NCBI GenBank assembly: GCA_003151515.1
Contig: PLXS01000017.1
Coordinates: forward strand, 1-64,000
Reading direction: 5' to 3'
DNA from: Opitutaceae bacterium
Lineage (GTDB): Bacteria > Verrucomicrobiota > Verrucomicrobiia > Opitutales > Opitutaceae
Length of the DNA stretch: 64,000 bases
The translations under genes were made by a program, and so were the position numbers. Below, piece by piece: positions 18,399 to 28,100 of this stretch (position 1 is its first letter; every line of letters begins with the position of its first letter). Under the pieces are notes generated by a model. It worked only from the letters and a program-made list of their open reading frames with translations, searched no databases and was not told the DNA's origin.

Positions 18399-19741
18399 TG
18401 CGGGCATGCATCTATCGCGGCCTGCTGCGGCATTTTGCCCTGACCCTGCGGCTCAATTTCCGCAGCAGGCAGGCGGTCATCTACGGGTTCGTGATGCCGG
18501 TCCTCTTCCTCCTCGCGTTCGCCGGGATCTTCCGCGGGGACACGCCGCTCCTGCAGCACGAGATGGGCCAGCTGCTGACGATCACGATCCTCGGGGGGGC
18601 CTGCTTCGGCCTGCCGACCGCGGTCGTTGCCGAGCGCGAGCGCGGGCTCTGGCGCCGCTACAGGCTCCTGCCCGCCCCGATGGGCGGCATCCTCCTGGCG
18701 ACCCTCGCGGCCAGGCTCGTCCTGCTTGCGGCGGCCGCGCTGCTCCAGGTGGTGCTCGCGCGCGCCATCTACGGGACGCCGCTGCCGGCCGCGCCCGCCC
18801 AGGAGGCCGTCGCGTTCCTGTTCACCTCCTTCTCCTTCCTTGGGCTGGGCCTGCTCGTCACCGCGGTGGCCGACGACGTGCCCTCGGTCCAGGCCCTGGG
18901 GCAGTGCCTGTTCCTGCCGATGATCATGCTGGGCGGCGTTGGCGTCCCGCTCTCGGTCCTGCCGGCCTGGGCGCAGAGGGTCGCGGGCTTCATGCCCGGC
19001 AGATATGCGGTCGGCGTCCTGCAGCGCTGCAGCAGCAGCGCCAGCGGCCTCTCTGGGCAGGGGTTCAACCTTGTCGCCCTCGTCGTGATCGGCGCCGCGG
19101 CCGGTGCCATCGGCGTGCGCCTCTTCAGGTGGGACGCCGGCCGGCGGGCCGGCAGGCCGGCGTGGGCCTGGGTGGCGTCGGCCCTGTTTGCCTGGGTCTT
19201 GGTCGGGGGTGCGGCGGCCGCGACCGGCCGCCTGGGGCCCGCGGCGCCCGGTGAGGACGACTTCGAGTCGATAACGGACGCCGAGGTGGGGGAGGTCACC
19301 TTCGACGACCTTCCCGGCGACAACGAGCTTGCGACGAGGCTCGCCCCACCGTTCGACGCGGCCGAGGCGCAGCACATGGCGGAATTCAGGGGGATGCTCG
19401 AGGCGTGGCCTCCCGGCCGGCTCGAGGACAAGGCGCAGGCGGCCAGGAACCTGCTCAGCGTCGCGGCGGTCGCGGACATAACCGCAAACCTACGGGAGGC
19501 CGAGATCGCGAGGGTGGTGTTCAACGTGCTCGTGGCGCGCAGCCCCCGCGGCGAGCTCGAGCGCATCCTCGCTTGGATCATCCTCAACCCGGAGGGGGGA
19601 AGCGTCGTGAACCATGTCCCCGAGCTGGGCCTGAGGCGCCGCCCCACGGAGGCGATCGTGCGCGAGCGGGTGACCCTGTACGCCAAGAAGCTCCTCGGCA
19701 GGCTCGAGGGAAAAATTCAGGAGGAGTCGCAACAAAGGTAG
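18395..19741 (+). CDS. ABC-2 type permease with extra soluble C-terminal domain
   Basis: LRLNFRSRQAVIYGFVMPVLFLLAFAGIF... six-TM ABC-2 pattern, then about 180 aa soluble extension (GEDDFESITDAEVGEV...KKLLGRLEGKIQEESQQR). Confidence 0.88.
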   Translation: MMRACIYRGLLRHFALTLRLNFRSRQAVIYGFVMPVLFLLAFAGIFRGDTPLLQHEMGQLLTITILGGACFGLPTAVVAERERGLWRRYRLLPAPMGGILLATLAARLVLLAAAALLQVVLARAIYGTPLPAAPAQEAVAFLFTSFSFLGLGLLVTAVADDVPSVQALGQCLFLPMIMLGGVGVPLSVLPAWAQRVAGFMPGRYAVGVLQRCSSSASGLSGQGFNLVALVVIGAAAGAIGVRLFRWDAGRRAGRPAWAWVASALFAWVLVGGAAAATGRLGPAAPGEDDFESITDAEVGEVTFDDLPGDNELATRLAPPFDAAEAQHMAEFRGMLEAWPPGRLEDKAQAARNLLSVAAVADITANLREAEIARVVFNVLVARSPRGELERILAWIILNPEGGSVVNHVPELGLRRRPTEAIVRERVTLYAKKLLGRLEGKIQEESQQR

Positions 19742-19809
19742 ACAACGGGCTGCGGACAGATCATCGAGGACGTTTCCAATCCTCGAACTCCGCCCAGCTC
19801 CCGGCCCCG

Positions 19810-21045
19810 ATGATCGCCCAAGCCCCATCCGACACCCTCGCCAGAATCGAGGCGGACCTGCGAGGGAACATCCTTCCGTTCTGGATCAGGCGCGTGCGGC
19901 TCGGGTCCGGTGGGTTCGTGGGCGCGATGACGAACGACCTCGCCGTGGACGCCTCCGCGGAGCGCGGGGCGCTCCTGACCTCCCGCATCCTCTGGACCTA
20001 CTCCGCGGCCTACGCCCGCTACCGGGACCCGGAATACCTCGCGATGGCGGACCACGCGTACGCCGACCTCCTCTCCGTGTTCCATGACGGGGCGAACGGC
20101 GGATTCTACTGGTCGGTGGCTTGCGACGGCACGGTGCTGCGCGACCGCAAGCAGGTCTACGGGCAGGCCTTCGCCATCTACGCCCTCGCGGAATACCACG
20201 CTGCGACCGGCCGGCGCGAGCCCCTGGACCTCGCCGTGGCGACCCAGGCCCTCGTCGAGGCGCACGCGCGCGACGGGCGCCACGGCGGCTACCTCGAGGC
20301 CTTCGGCCGCGGGTGGGAGCCGATCGCGGACATGAGGCTTAGCGCCGTGGACCTGAACGAGCCCAAGTCGCAGAACACCCACCTGCATGTGATGGAGGCC
20401 TACACGAGGCTCCTGGGCGTCTGGCCGGACGCGGGGCTTCGCGGGCAGCTTGCGCAGATCCTGGAGCTCATGCTCGGGCGCGTCGTGAATCCGCGCACGT
20501 GCCACCTGGGTCTCTTCTTCGCCGAGGACTGGACGCTTCGCTCGGACCGGATCTCATACGGGCACGACATCGAGGCGGCGTGGCTCCTGTGCCAGGCGGC
20601 GGACGCGCTCGGGGATGAGGGACTGAAGGGGCGCATCCGGCCCCTTGCGGTGCGGGTAGCCGAGGTGACCCTCGACCAGGGCGTGGACTCGGACGGCGGC
20701 GTCTACAACGAGGGGGCGCCCTCGGGGCTCACGAACACCAACAAGGAGTGGTGGCCGCAGGCCGAGGCGGTCGTCGGATTCCTGAACGCCTTTCAGGTGT
20801 CGGGCGAGGAGCGCTTCCTCGGCGCCGCGCTTCGCACGTGGGACTTCATCGAGAAGAGGATCATAGACCACAAGGGGGGCGAGTGGCTCAGGGGCGTCAC
20901 GCGCGAGGGACGCGTCCTGGAGGGCGAGCTCAAGGTGGGCTTCTGGAAATGCCCCTACCACAACGGGCGAACGGGCCTCGAGGCCACCCGGCGCCTGCGC
21001 GAGATCATCGCCGGTGGCGCCCACCTCCGAGTTTCCACGCCATGA
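19810..21045 (+). CDS. AGE-family epimerase, cellobiose/mannobiose 2-epimerase-like (cytoplasmic)
   Basis: LLTSRILWTYSAAYARYRDPEYLAMADHAYADL...KQVYGQAFAIYALAEYH...PKSQNTHLHVMEAYTRLL...ISYGHDIEAAWLL...NTNKEWWPQAEAVVGFLNAFQ...FWKCPYHNGR. Confidence 0.9.
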   Translation: MIAQAPSDTLARIEADLRGNILPFWIRRVRLGSGGFVGAMTNDLAVDASAERGALLTSRILWTYSAAYARYRDPEYLAMADHAYADLLSVFHDGANGGFYWSVACDGTVLRDRKQVYGQAFAIYALAEYHAATGRREPLDLAVATQALVEAHARDGRHGGYLEAFGRGWEPIADMRLSAVDLNEPKSQNTHLHVMEAYTRLLGVWPDAGLRGQLAQILELMLGRVVNPRTCHLGLFFAEDWTLRSDRISYGHDIEAAWLLCQAADALGDEGLKGRIRPLAVRVAEVTLDQGVDSDGGVYNEGAPSGLTNTNKEWWPQAEAVVGFLNAFQVSGEERFLGAALRTWDFIEKRIIDHKGGEWLRGVTREGRVLEGELKVGFWKCPYHNGRTGLEATRRLREIIAGGAHLRVSTP

Positions 21046-22307
21046 AAAAGAAGAACCCCGGCGCCCCGCGCCCAAAGACCAAGACAGCCTCGCCCACAAG
21101 GAAGGGGGGCGGGATCCCGGCGGGCGCGCCCGCCGCATGGGCGGCGCGCCTCGCCCGGCTTCGCCGCGACCACGAGAGCTTCCTGTCGCGAAGGAATCCC
21201 GTCGACCCCGATTGGGACAACGGGGTCTTCGAGCGCTTCAAGCACCCCGCGATCACGTACCGCCACGCGCCCATCGAGTGGCGCTTCGACCTGAACCCGA
21301 AGACCAACCCCTTCCTCATGGAGCGCCTGGGCGTCAACGCGACCCTGAACCCGGGTGCGTTCCTCTGGAACGGCAGGCCCCACATGGTGGTGCGCTTTGA
21401 GGGATACGACCGCAAGAGCATCTTCGCGATCGCGGAGAGCCCGAACGGGTTCGACAACTGGAGGTTCTGGGACGAGCCCGTCGACCTGCCCGAGGTCAAG
21501 CCCGAGACCAACGTGTACGACATGCGCGTCACGTTCCACCAGGACGGCTGGATCTACGGGGTCTTCTGCGCCGAGTCCAAGGACCCGGCGGCGAAGCCCG
21601 GCGACCTCTCGAGCGCCGTCGCGGTCGCGGGCGTCGTGCGCACGAGGGACTTCAGGAAGTGGGAGCGCCTGCCAAACCTAAGGACGCCGGCCTCCCAGCA
21701 GCGCAACGTCGTACTGCACCCCGAGTTCGTCGGGGGCAAGTACGCCTTCTACACGCGCCCCATGGACGGGTTCATCGACGTGGGCTCGGGCGGCGGCATC
21801 GGCTGGACGCTCTGCGACGACATCGCGACCGGCGTCACCGGCCCGGAGGCGATCATCGACGGGCGCGCCTACCACACGATCAAGGAGGTCAAGAACGGGC
21901 AGGGGCCGGCGCCGATCAAGACGCCCGCGGGCTGGCTGCACCTCGCGCACGGCGTGCGCGCCTGCGCATCGGGCCTGCGCTACGTGCTCTACATGTTCAT
22001 GACCTCGCTCGAGGACCCGTCCAGGGTCACCGCGCGCCCGGGCGGGCACTTCCTGGCGCCGTACGGCGGCGAGGGCTTCGGCGACGTCTCCAACGTCACG
22101 TTCACGAACGGCTGGGTGGTGCTTCCCGACGGGACGGTGCTCATCTACTACGGGGGCTCCGACACGCGCTGCTACGTCGCGCGCTCGAGCGTCGAGAGGC
22201 TTGTCGACTGGTGCCTGAACACGCCCGAGGACGCGCTCACGACGCGCAGGGCGGTGGAGCAGCGCTTGAAGCTCATCCGCGCCAACAGGGCCGTCCTCGC
22301 CCGCTGA
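21042..22307 (+). CDS. GH130 phosphorylase, 4-O-beta-D-mannosyl-D-glucose phosphorylase-like
   Basis: RNPVDPDWDNGVFERFKHPAITYRHAPIEWRFDLNPKTNPFLMERLGVNATLNPGAF...ETNVYDMRVTFHQDGWIYGVFC...QRNVVLHPEFVGGKYAFYTRPMDGFIDVGSGGGIGW; ATGA overlap with epimerase. Confidence 0.9.
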   Translation: MKKKNPGAPRPKTKTASPTRKGGGIPAGAPAAWAARLARLRRDHESFLSRRNPVDPDWDNGVFERFKHPAITYRHAPIEWRFDLNPKTNPFLMERLGVNATLNPGAFLWNGRPHMVVRFEGYDRKSIFAIAESPNGFDNWRFWDEPVDLPEVKPETNVYDMRVTFHQDGWIYGVFCAESKDPAAKPGDLSSAVAVAGVVRTRDFRKWERLPNLRTPASQQRNVVLHPEFVGGKYAFYTRPMDGFIDVGSGGGIGWTLCDDIATGVTGPEAIIDGRAYHTIKEVKNGQGPAPIKTPAGWLHLAHGVRACASGLRYVLYMFMTSLEDPSRVTARPGGHFLAPYGGEGFGDVSNVTFTNGWVVLPDGTVLIYYGGSDTRCYVARSSVERLVDWCLNTPEDALTTRRAVEQRLKLIRANRAVLAR

Positions 22308-22314
22308 GGCGGCG

Positions 22315-23772
22315 CTAGTTCGGGTCCCTGCCGAAGCGCGCCCGGAACGCCGAGCGCAGCTCCTGCGCCACCTCCGGCGGCGTCCGGGGCTGGCCGCGCA
22401 CGTGCGCCCACCACTCCAGCGCCTTGGCCTCGTTGCCCTGGCTCACGTAGTAGCCGGTAAGCATCGAGATCGCGGCCGGGTTCTCCGGCAGCTTCTCGAG
22501 CGAGAGGTCGAGCGCCTCGAGCGCCTCGCCGGCCCTGTTGATGGAGAAGAGCAGGCCCGCGAGCTGGATGAGCGGGTTGGTGTCGCCCGGGTTCAGCTGG
22601 AAGGCCAGCCTGAACTCGGCGATGGCCTCCTCGCTGCGCGCGGCGCCCACGAGGCGCCGGGCCTCCTCGAAGTGCAGGCTCGCCGCATCCGGGCAGTTCG
22701 CGAGGCCCGAGCGCAGCGCCTGCTCGGCCGCGGCGGTCTCGTGCATGGTTCCCAGGTACTGGTAGAGGAGCAGCCATGCGTCGTTGTCCTTGGGCGATAT
22801 CGCCACGGCCCTTCGCAGGTGCTCGCAGGCCTCGGGCAGATTCTGGTCGTGGGCTAGCAGCACGGCCAGCTGCCTGTGGAACGAGCCGCTCTTCGTTGTG
22901 AACGCGATCGCGCGCTCAAGCAGCTGCTCGGCGCCGGCCCGGTTCCCCGCGGCCTCCTGCACGGCCGCTGCGACGCTCAGCCTGTACGAATCGACGCAGT
23001 CCTCCATCAGCTCGTCCAGCCAGGGATCCTTTATGTCCACGAACTCCCGGGCGCCGATCGTCCGCTTGAGCGCCTCGGCCTCGGGCTGCCTGCCGAGGTG
23101 CTCGTAGGCGGCCGCCAGCGTCTCGAGCCCGCCCACGAATTCCGGATTCTTCTTCAAGCAGCCCTCGAGGCGCTCCCGCGCCTTCTCCCAGTCGCCGTTG
23201 AGCAGCTCGACCTTGGCCAGGCCGAGCTCGGCGTAGGGGTTGCTGGGCTCCCTCTCCAGCACCTGGTTGAAGACCCGGGTGGCGTCGGCCCTCCTGTTGG
23301 CGATCAGCATCTCCTGGCCCAGGCGCACGCGCGCCGCGATGTAGCCGGGAGCCAGGTCGACGGCGAACTGCTCGCGCTCGAGCGCCTCGTCCTGGCGGCC
23401 GAACTGGGAGAGGATGGCGGCCTCCAGGTGGGGCCAGCGCGCATTGCGCGGCTCGAGCGTCCTCAGGGCGCGGTAGCACTGCATCGCCTCGTCGTAGAAG
23501 CTGTTGGCGTGGTAGAGCCTGCTCACCCTGGCGAGGCCTTCCGCCGAATGGAGGTAACTGCGCGCGAGCTGCTCCGAGGCGCCCAGCTCGTCCCCGAGCT
23601 CCGGGGGCATGGCGCTCAGGTCCGGGCGCGCGGGGATGGCCGCAACCACGGCGGCGCGCCTGAGCGCCATCCGCGCGGCCAGCCCGGCGCACGCCACGGC
23701 GACGAGCGCCGCCGCGAGATACAGCGGCCAGCGGCTGCGCCCCGGCTCTACTTCTTGTGAGATTGTCGCCAT
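22315..23772 (-). CDS. membrane-anchored tetratricopeptide-repeat protein
   Basis: N-terminal TM (WPLYLAAALVAVACAGLAARM) then multiple TPR-like helical pairs; start placed at MATISQEVEPGRSRW. Confidence 0.85.
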   Translation of the reverse strand: MATISQEVEPGRSRWPLYLAAALVAVACAGLAARMALRRAAVVAAIPARPDLSAMPPELGDELGASEQLARSYLHSAEGLARVSRLYHANSFYDEAMQCYRALRTLEPRNARWPHLEAAILSQFGRQDEALEREQFAVDLAPGYIAARVRLGQEMLIANRRADATRVFNQVLEREPSNPYAELGLAKVELLNGDWEKARERLEGCLKKNPEFVGGLETLAAAYEHLGRQPEAEALKRTIGAREFVDIKDPWLDELMEDCVDSYRLSVAAAVQEAAGNRAGAEQLLERAIAFTTKSGSFHRQLAVLLAHDQNLPEACEHLRRAVAISPKDNDAWLLLYQYLGTMHETAAAEQALRSGLANCPDAASLHFEEARRLVGAARSEEAIAEFRLAFQLNPGDTNPLIQLAGLLFSINRAGEALEALDLSLEKLPENPAAISMLTGYYVSQGNEAKALEWWAHVRGQPRTPPEVAQELRSAFRARFGRDPN

Positions 23773-25040
23773 ATGACTATCCGGCCCATCCTCTCGAACG
23801 GCGGGTATCCCTCGAAGCCGCAGCTCACAATGCTCGGCAGCCCCGACCCGTCGAGATCGGCGGCCGCGCACGAGATCTGCTCGATCGGCTCGTGGGCGAG
23901 GATATGCATCGTGAAGTTCTGCTTGCCGTCGTTCTTGAAGACCACGAGCGACGCGGCCTTGGGGTTCGTCCAGGTGTTGAACGCGCTCGTGCACACGATG
24001 TCCATAACACCGTTCCCGTCGAGGGAAACCCCGATCGGCGAGTAGGCGCCCGGCAGGTTGCCGATCCGGTGGTACTTGAAGAACCCGTTGCCCAGGTTCT
24101 CGAGCCACTGCACGCCGTGCCATGGGCGTAGCCCCGGGTCCGCATACGCGAAACCGTCCCCGTTGGTGTAGAGGATGTCGGGGCGGCCGTCATGGTTGAT
24201 GTCGCAGAGGCTGATGCCGCTGCTCCCGTAGTCCTCGTTCGTCGAGCCGAACAGCACCTTGTTCGTGAAGTTGCCGCTGCCGTCGTTCTCAAACAGGTAG
24301 ATCTCCTCGTATTGCTGCGAGACCAGCGCGACGATGTCCTGGTGGCCGTGGCCGGTCATGTCCGCGCAGCAGACGTTGATCGTGCCCGGAAGGCTTAAGA
24401 GTATGTGGCTCTCGAAGCGCCAGTTGCCGAGGTTTCGCATCCAGCGGATCTCCCCCTGGGTGTAGCCGAACTGGCCGACCGCGAGGTCGAGCTTGCCGTC
24501 GCCATCGAGGTCGGCGGCCTGCACATCGGTCACCCGCGCGATGTGGTCCGCTATCAGGTGCCTGCTGAAGTGCTGGTGGCCGTCGTTTTCTAGGATGTAG
24601 ATCGATCCTATCTTGTCGTTGTTGGGGAACACCTCGCCCATGCAGGCGACAAGGAGGTCGAGGTGGCCCGTGTGGTTCATGTCGACGGCCTCGACGTGCA
24701 CGACCCCCGGCAGTTGGTCGGCCAGGATCGACTCGGTGAACTTCCCCTTCGGGTACTGCCGCAGCCAGACGATCGCGTTCAGGTGGTCGTCGCAGGCGAG
24801 GATGTCGGGCAGCCCGTCCTGGTCCAGGTCGACGATGCAGACGTGGGACATCCAGGGGTTGATGTCGTAGTGGTCCCCGACCTCCTCGGGCTTGAACCTG
24901 CCGGTGTCCTCGATCGCCTCCGTGCGCGTGACGCTGATGGGCGCCTCTGGGGCGCTCTTGGTGCAGCCGCCCGCCGCGAGGAGGGCGAGGGCCGCGGCCG
25001 CGGCGAGCAGGAAGATTGGGCGACTGTGCGGCAGCGGCAT
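23748..25040 (-). CDS. FG-GAP/VCBS-repeat lipoprotein
   Basis: Lipobox LLAAGGC; repeats such as IVDLDQDGLPDILACDDH, AADLDGDGKLDLAVGQFG, LCDINHDGRPDILYTNGDG. Confidence 0.9.
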   Translation of the reverse strand: MPLPHSRPIFLLAAAAALALLAAGGCTKSAPEAPISVTRTEAIEDTGRFKPEEVGDHYDINPWMSHVCIVDLDQDGLPDILACDDHLNAIVWLRQYPKGKFTESILADQLPGVVHVEAVDMNHTGHLDLLVACMGEVFPNNDKIGSIYILENDGHQHFSRHLIADHIARVTDVQAADLDGDGKLDLAVGQFGYTQGEIRWMRNLGNWRFESHILLSLPGTINVCCADMTGHGHQDIVALVSQQYEEIYLFENDGSGNFTNKVLFGSTNEDYGSSGISLCDINHDGRPDILYTNGDGFAYADPGLRPWHGVQWLENLGNGFFKYHRIGNLPGAYSPIGVSLDGNGVMDIVCTSAFNTWTNPKAASLVVFKNDGKQNFTMHILAHEPIEQISCAAADLDGSGLPSIVSCGFEGYPPFERMGRIVIWRQSHKK

Positions 25041-25188
25041 GGATTTGCGGTATACCGATGCCAGACGGCGGACCCTTGGGGACGGTTGCGGGCGTCCGTT
25101 CGAGATCACCTCGTGGGCTTGATTCGGCGGATTGCCCATTTTTTGACGGCCGCCTTTTTTCGTCAAGACCCGTTCGGGCGCGGGCGCC

Positions 25189-28100
25189 TTACGGGCGCGC
25201 CCCGGCCGGCGGCGGCGAGAGGGCGAGCACGGCGTCGTCCCTGCGAACGGCGGACGCGGAGACCGCCCCCGACGGCCAACGCACGCTCACGGAGATTGCC
25301 GGGTTCGACTCGCTGTATCCGAAAAAGCATGATGCCGTGGACTGGCTGTAGTAGCCGCTGCCGGCGTGGACCTCGCAGGTCTGCGAGCTGCCGTCGGCGA
25401 ACGCCGCCATGACCCTGGCCCCGACAGCGGTCGGGTTGCCCGCGCCGCCGCGAAGGACTACCTTCAGGGGCCTGCGCCCGGGCGCGCCGCCGTTTCGGAA
25501 GAGGAGCGAGGCGGAGCCGTTGCGAGTCACGGCAAGGCTGGGCCAGCCTGCGCCCCCGACGTCGAGGATCACGAGGGCCTTTGCGTCGCCCGGCACGACG
25601 AGGTTGCTCTCGGCCGGGGCGACGGGGTCCAGCCGGCCGCGGCCGTCGCCGCGCAGAAGCTGGCTAAGGCCGCCGTCAAACCGGCCGACGGGCGGGATGG
25701 GTGCGAAGGAGTTCTGCACGGCGTAGACGTCGGCGCGCCCGTCGCCCAGGAGGTCGCCGGCGACCATGCCCTGCAGCGGCGCGACCTGCGCGATCCGCGG
25801 CAGCGGCTCGAAGCGGAACGTGCCGTCCGGCTGGCCCCTGAAGACGCCGCTTTGGAACTGGGTTGCGGCGAACCGGCTCGCCGCCGCCAGCCTGTCGGCG
25901 CCCAGGATCTCCTGGAGCGTTGCCCGGGCGTAGAGGTCATTCCTCGGGTACTTCCTCAAGATGGAGGGAATCACCGCGTCCAGGTCGCGGCGCGTGCGCC
26001 AGGGGTAGACCGCGTCGCCCTCGTAGTAGGCCTCGATCAATTCGCTCGCCCCGTTGCCGCGGAAGTCGCCCGAATAGAGCAGGGCGGGGTGCTGCGTGTC
26101 GGCGCGGTACTGGGTGTTCAGGCCCACGTTGCCCACGATGTAGTCCATGCGCCCGCTTCCGCCCAGGTCCGCCGCGGCGATCGAGGTCCACCAGCCGGTC
26201 CCCGCCTCGGCGAAGCCTGCCCGCTCGGTCCAGTCCTCGAATCCCTTTCCCGCATTGTTGTGGAAGTACCTGACGCAGCCCCACTCGAGGGCGACCAACA
26301 GGTCGGGCCAGCCGTCGCCGTCGACGTCGGTCCACAGGGCTGAGGTCACCATGCCCACGTTTCGAAGGCCCGGGGCCAGGGCGTCCGTAACGTCCTCGAA
26401 GCGCCCGCCGCGGTTGGCGAGGAGCGCGCTTCGCGGCGCCATTGGGTACTGGCCGTTCTGGACCCGCCCTCCGATGAAGAGCCCGAGGCGCCCTTCGTGG
26501 AGGAAGTCGGCCGCGGCGACGGCGCCGGCGCTCACGGGAAGCGGCGGCAGGGTGCCGTCCGGCGCCGGCTTGAAGCCCCCGTGACCGTCGTTCAGGTAGA
26601 GCCTCGGCTGGTATTCCGGCGCGTCGGCGGGAAGCGCGTTTCCACCCTTTGTGACAAGCAGGTCCGTGGTGCCGTTGCCGGTGGCGTCGAAGAGGAGGAC
26701 CGGGCCGTCGTCGGCCCCGTTGGGCGCTGCGATCGCCGACGCGTCGCCGGCCGCGAACCTCCCATCGGGGCCCTGGCGCAGGATCCGCAAGGGGTCGAGC
26801 GTCGTGCCGCCCACGACCACGTCGTCGCGGCCCTCGCCGTACACGTCGCCGACCGCAAGGGCCGGCCCGCGCCGGTTGAGTCGAACCGGGATGAGGCGCT
26901 GCTCGTTCGTCTCGTCCACGATCTCCTCCCTCGAGGCGAGGGCTAGGCCCGCCGCCCCGCCCACCTCCTCGAACTGGTGCCGCGGCGCGACTGCGGCCTG
27001 CGGGGGCGCCGCCCCGGCTGGCGGCTCGGTCACGGTGTAGCGCATGTCGACGGCCAGGTTCTCGAACACCTGCACGCGCCCGGACGGCCAGGTCACGGTC
27101 ATGCGCCTGATGAGCGTGTCCTTGCCGAGCCCGAAGTGCAGCATGGGCTCGCTGCTGGACATGTATCCGTGCGCGAGCCAGAGCTGGCGCACCTGCACGC
27201 CGAGGTCGCTCTCCACCCTGACGACGGAGCCCACGCCGTAGCGGTTGGACGCGCTGCCCCTCAGGTCGACGTTTACGACGTGGCCCGAGTCGCAGTCGTT
27301 GCGCAGGATCGTGACGCCGCCCTGGTAGTTCGAGTAGACGATGTCCAGGTTTCCGTCGCCGCTAAGATCGCCGGTCGCCGCGCCGAAGCTGACGCCCCGC
27401 TGGTCGAGGCCCCACTTCGCCCCGACGCTCTCGAAGCGAAGGTCGCCCATGTTGCGGAAGGCGAGGTGCGTGCTCGCGAGCACCGGGCTGTCGTGCATGA
27501 TCCTTGCCCGCTCGGCCGTCGTCTCGGCGCTCATCTGGCGGTTGAGGATGTCAACGTTGTTCTGTTCGCGGTTCATCCCGTTCGTGACGAAGAGGTCCTG
27601 GCGGCCGTCGTTGTCCAGGTCCTCGAACCGTACGGACCACGTCCAGTCGGTCGCGGCGATCCCGGCGAGCTTCGCAGCCTCGAGGCAGCGGCCGGTCCCC
27701 GTGTTTATGAACAGAGCGCTGAACTGGTACTTGGGCGCCGTGGGCGAACCGTCGGGTACGTCCCGGGTCTTGCTGCGCGACGACGCCTCGGTGCGCTGGT
27801 CCTCCTGGTGTGTCGTTCGCGCCATGTCGGCGACGAGCAGGTCGATCCGCCCGTCGTTCATCACGTCGCCGGTGTCCGAGCCCATCGACGAGAACGAGGT
27901 GTGCGGCACGACGCTGTCTATCACGTCGGTGAACGTGCCATCGCGGTTGTTGCGATAGAGCTTGTCGGGCGTGCCGAAGTCGTTGGCGACGTAAAGGTCG
28001 GGCCAGCCGTCGTTGTCGTAATCCCACCAGGTCGCCGAGTGGCCCTGGGCCACGCCGCTTATGCCCACCCGGGCGGTCACGTCGGTGAACGTCCCGTTGC

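Noticed and set aside
11047-21045. Sulfoquinovose (sulfo-EMP) pathway: AGE isomerase + PfkB kinase + class I aldolase
   Set aside because: The AGE proteins carry cellobiose-2-epimerase-type sequence and one is coupled to GH130; no sulfoquinovosidase or SLA reductase is seen. The resemblance is by fold family only.
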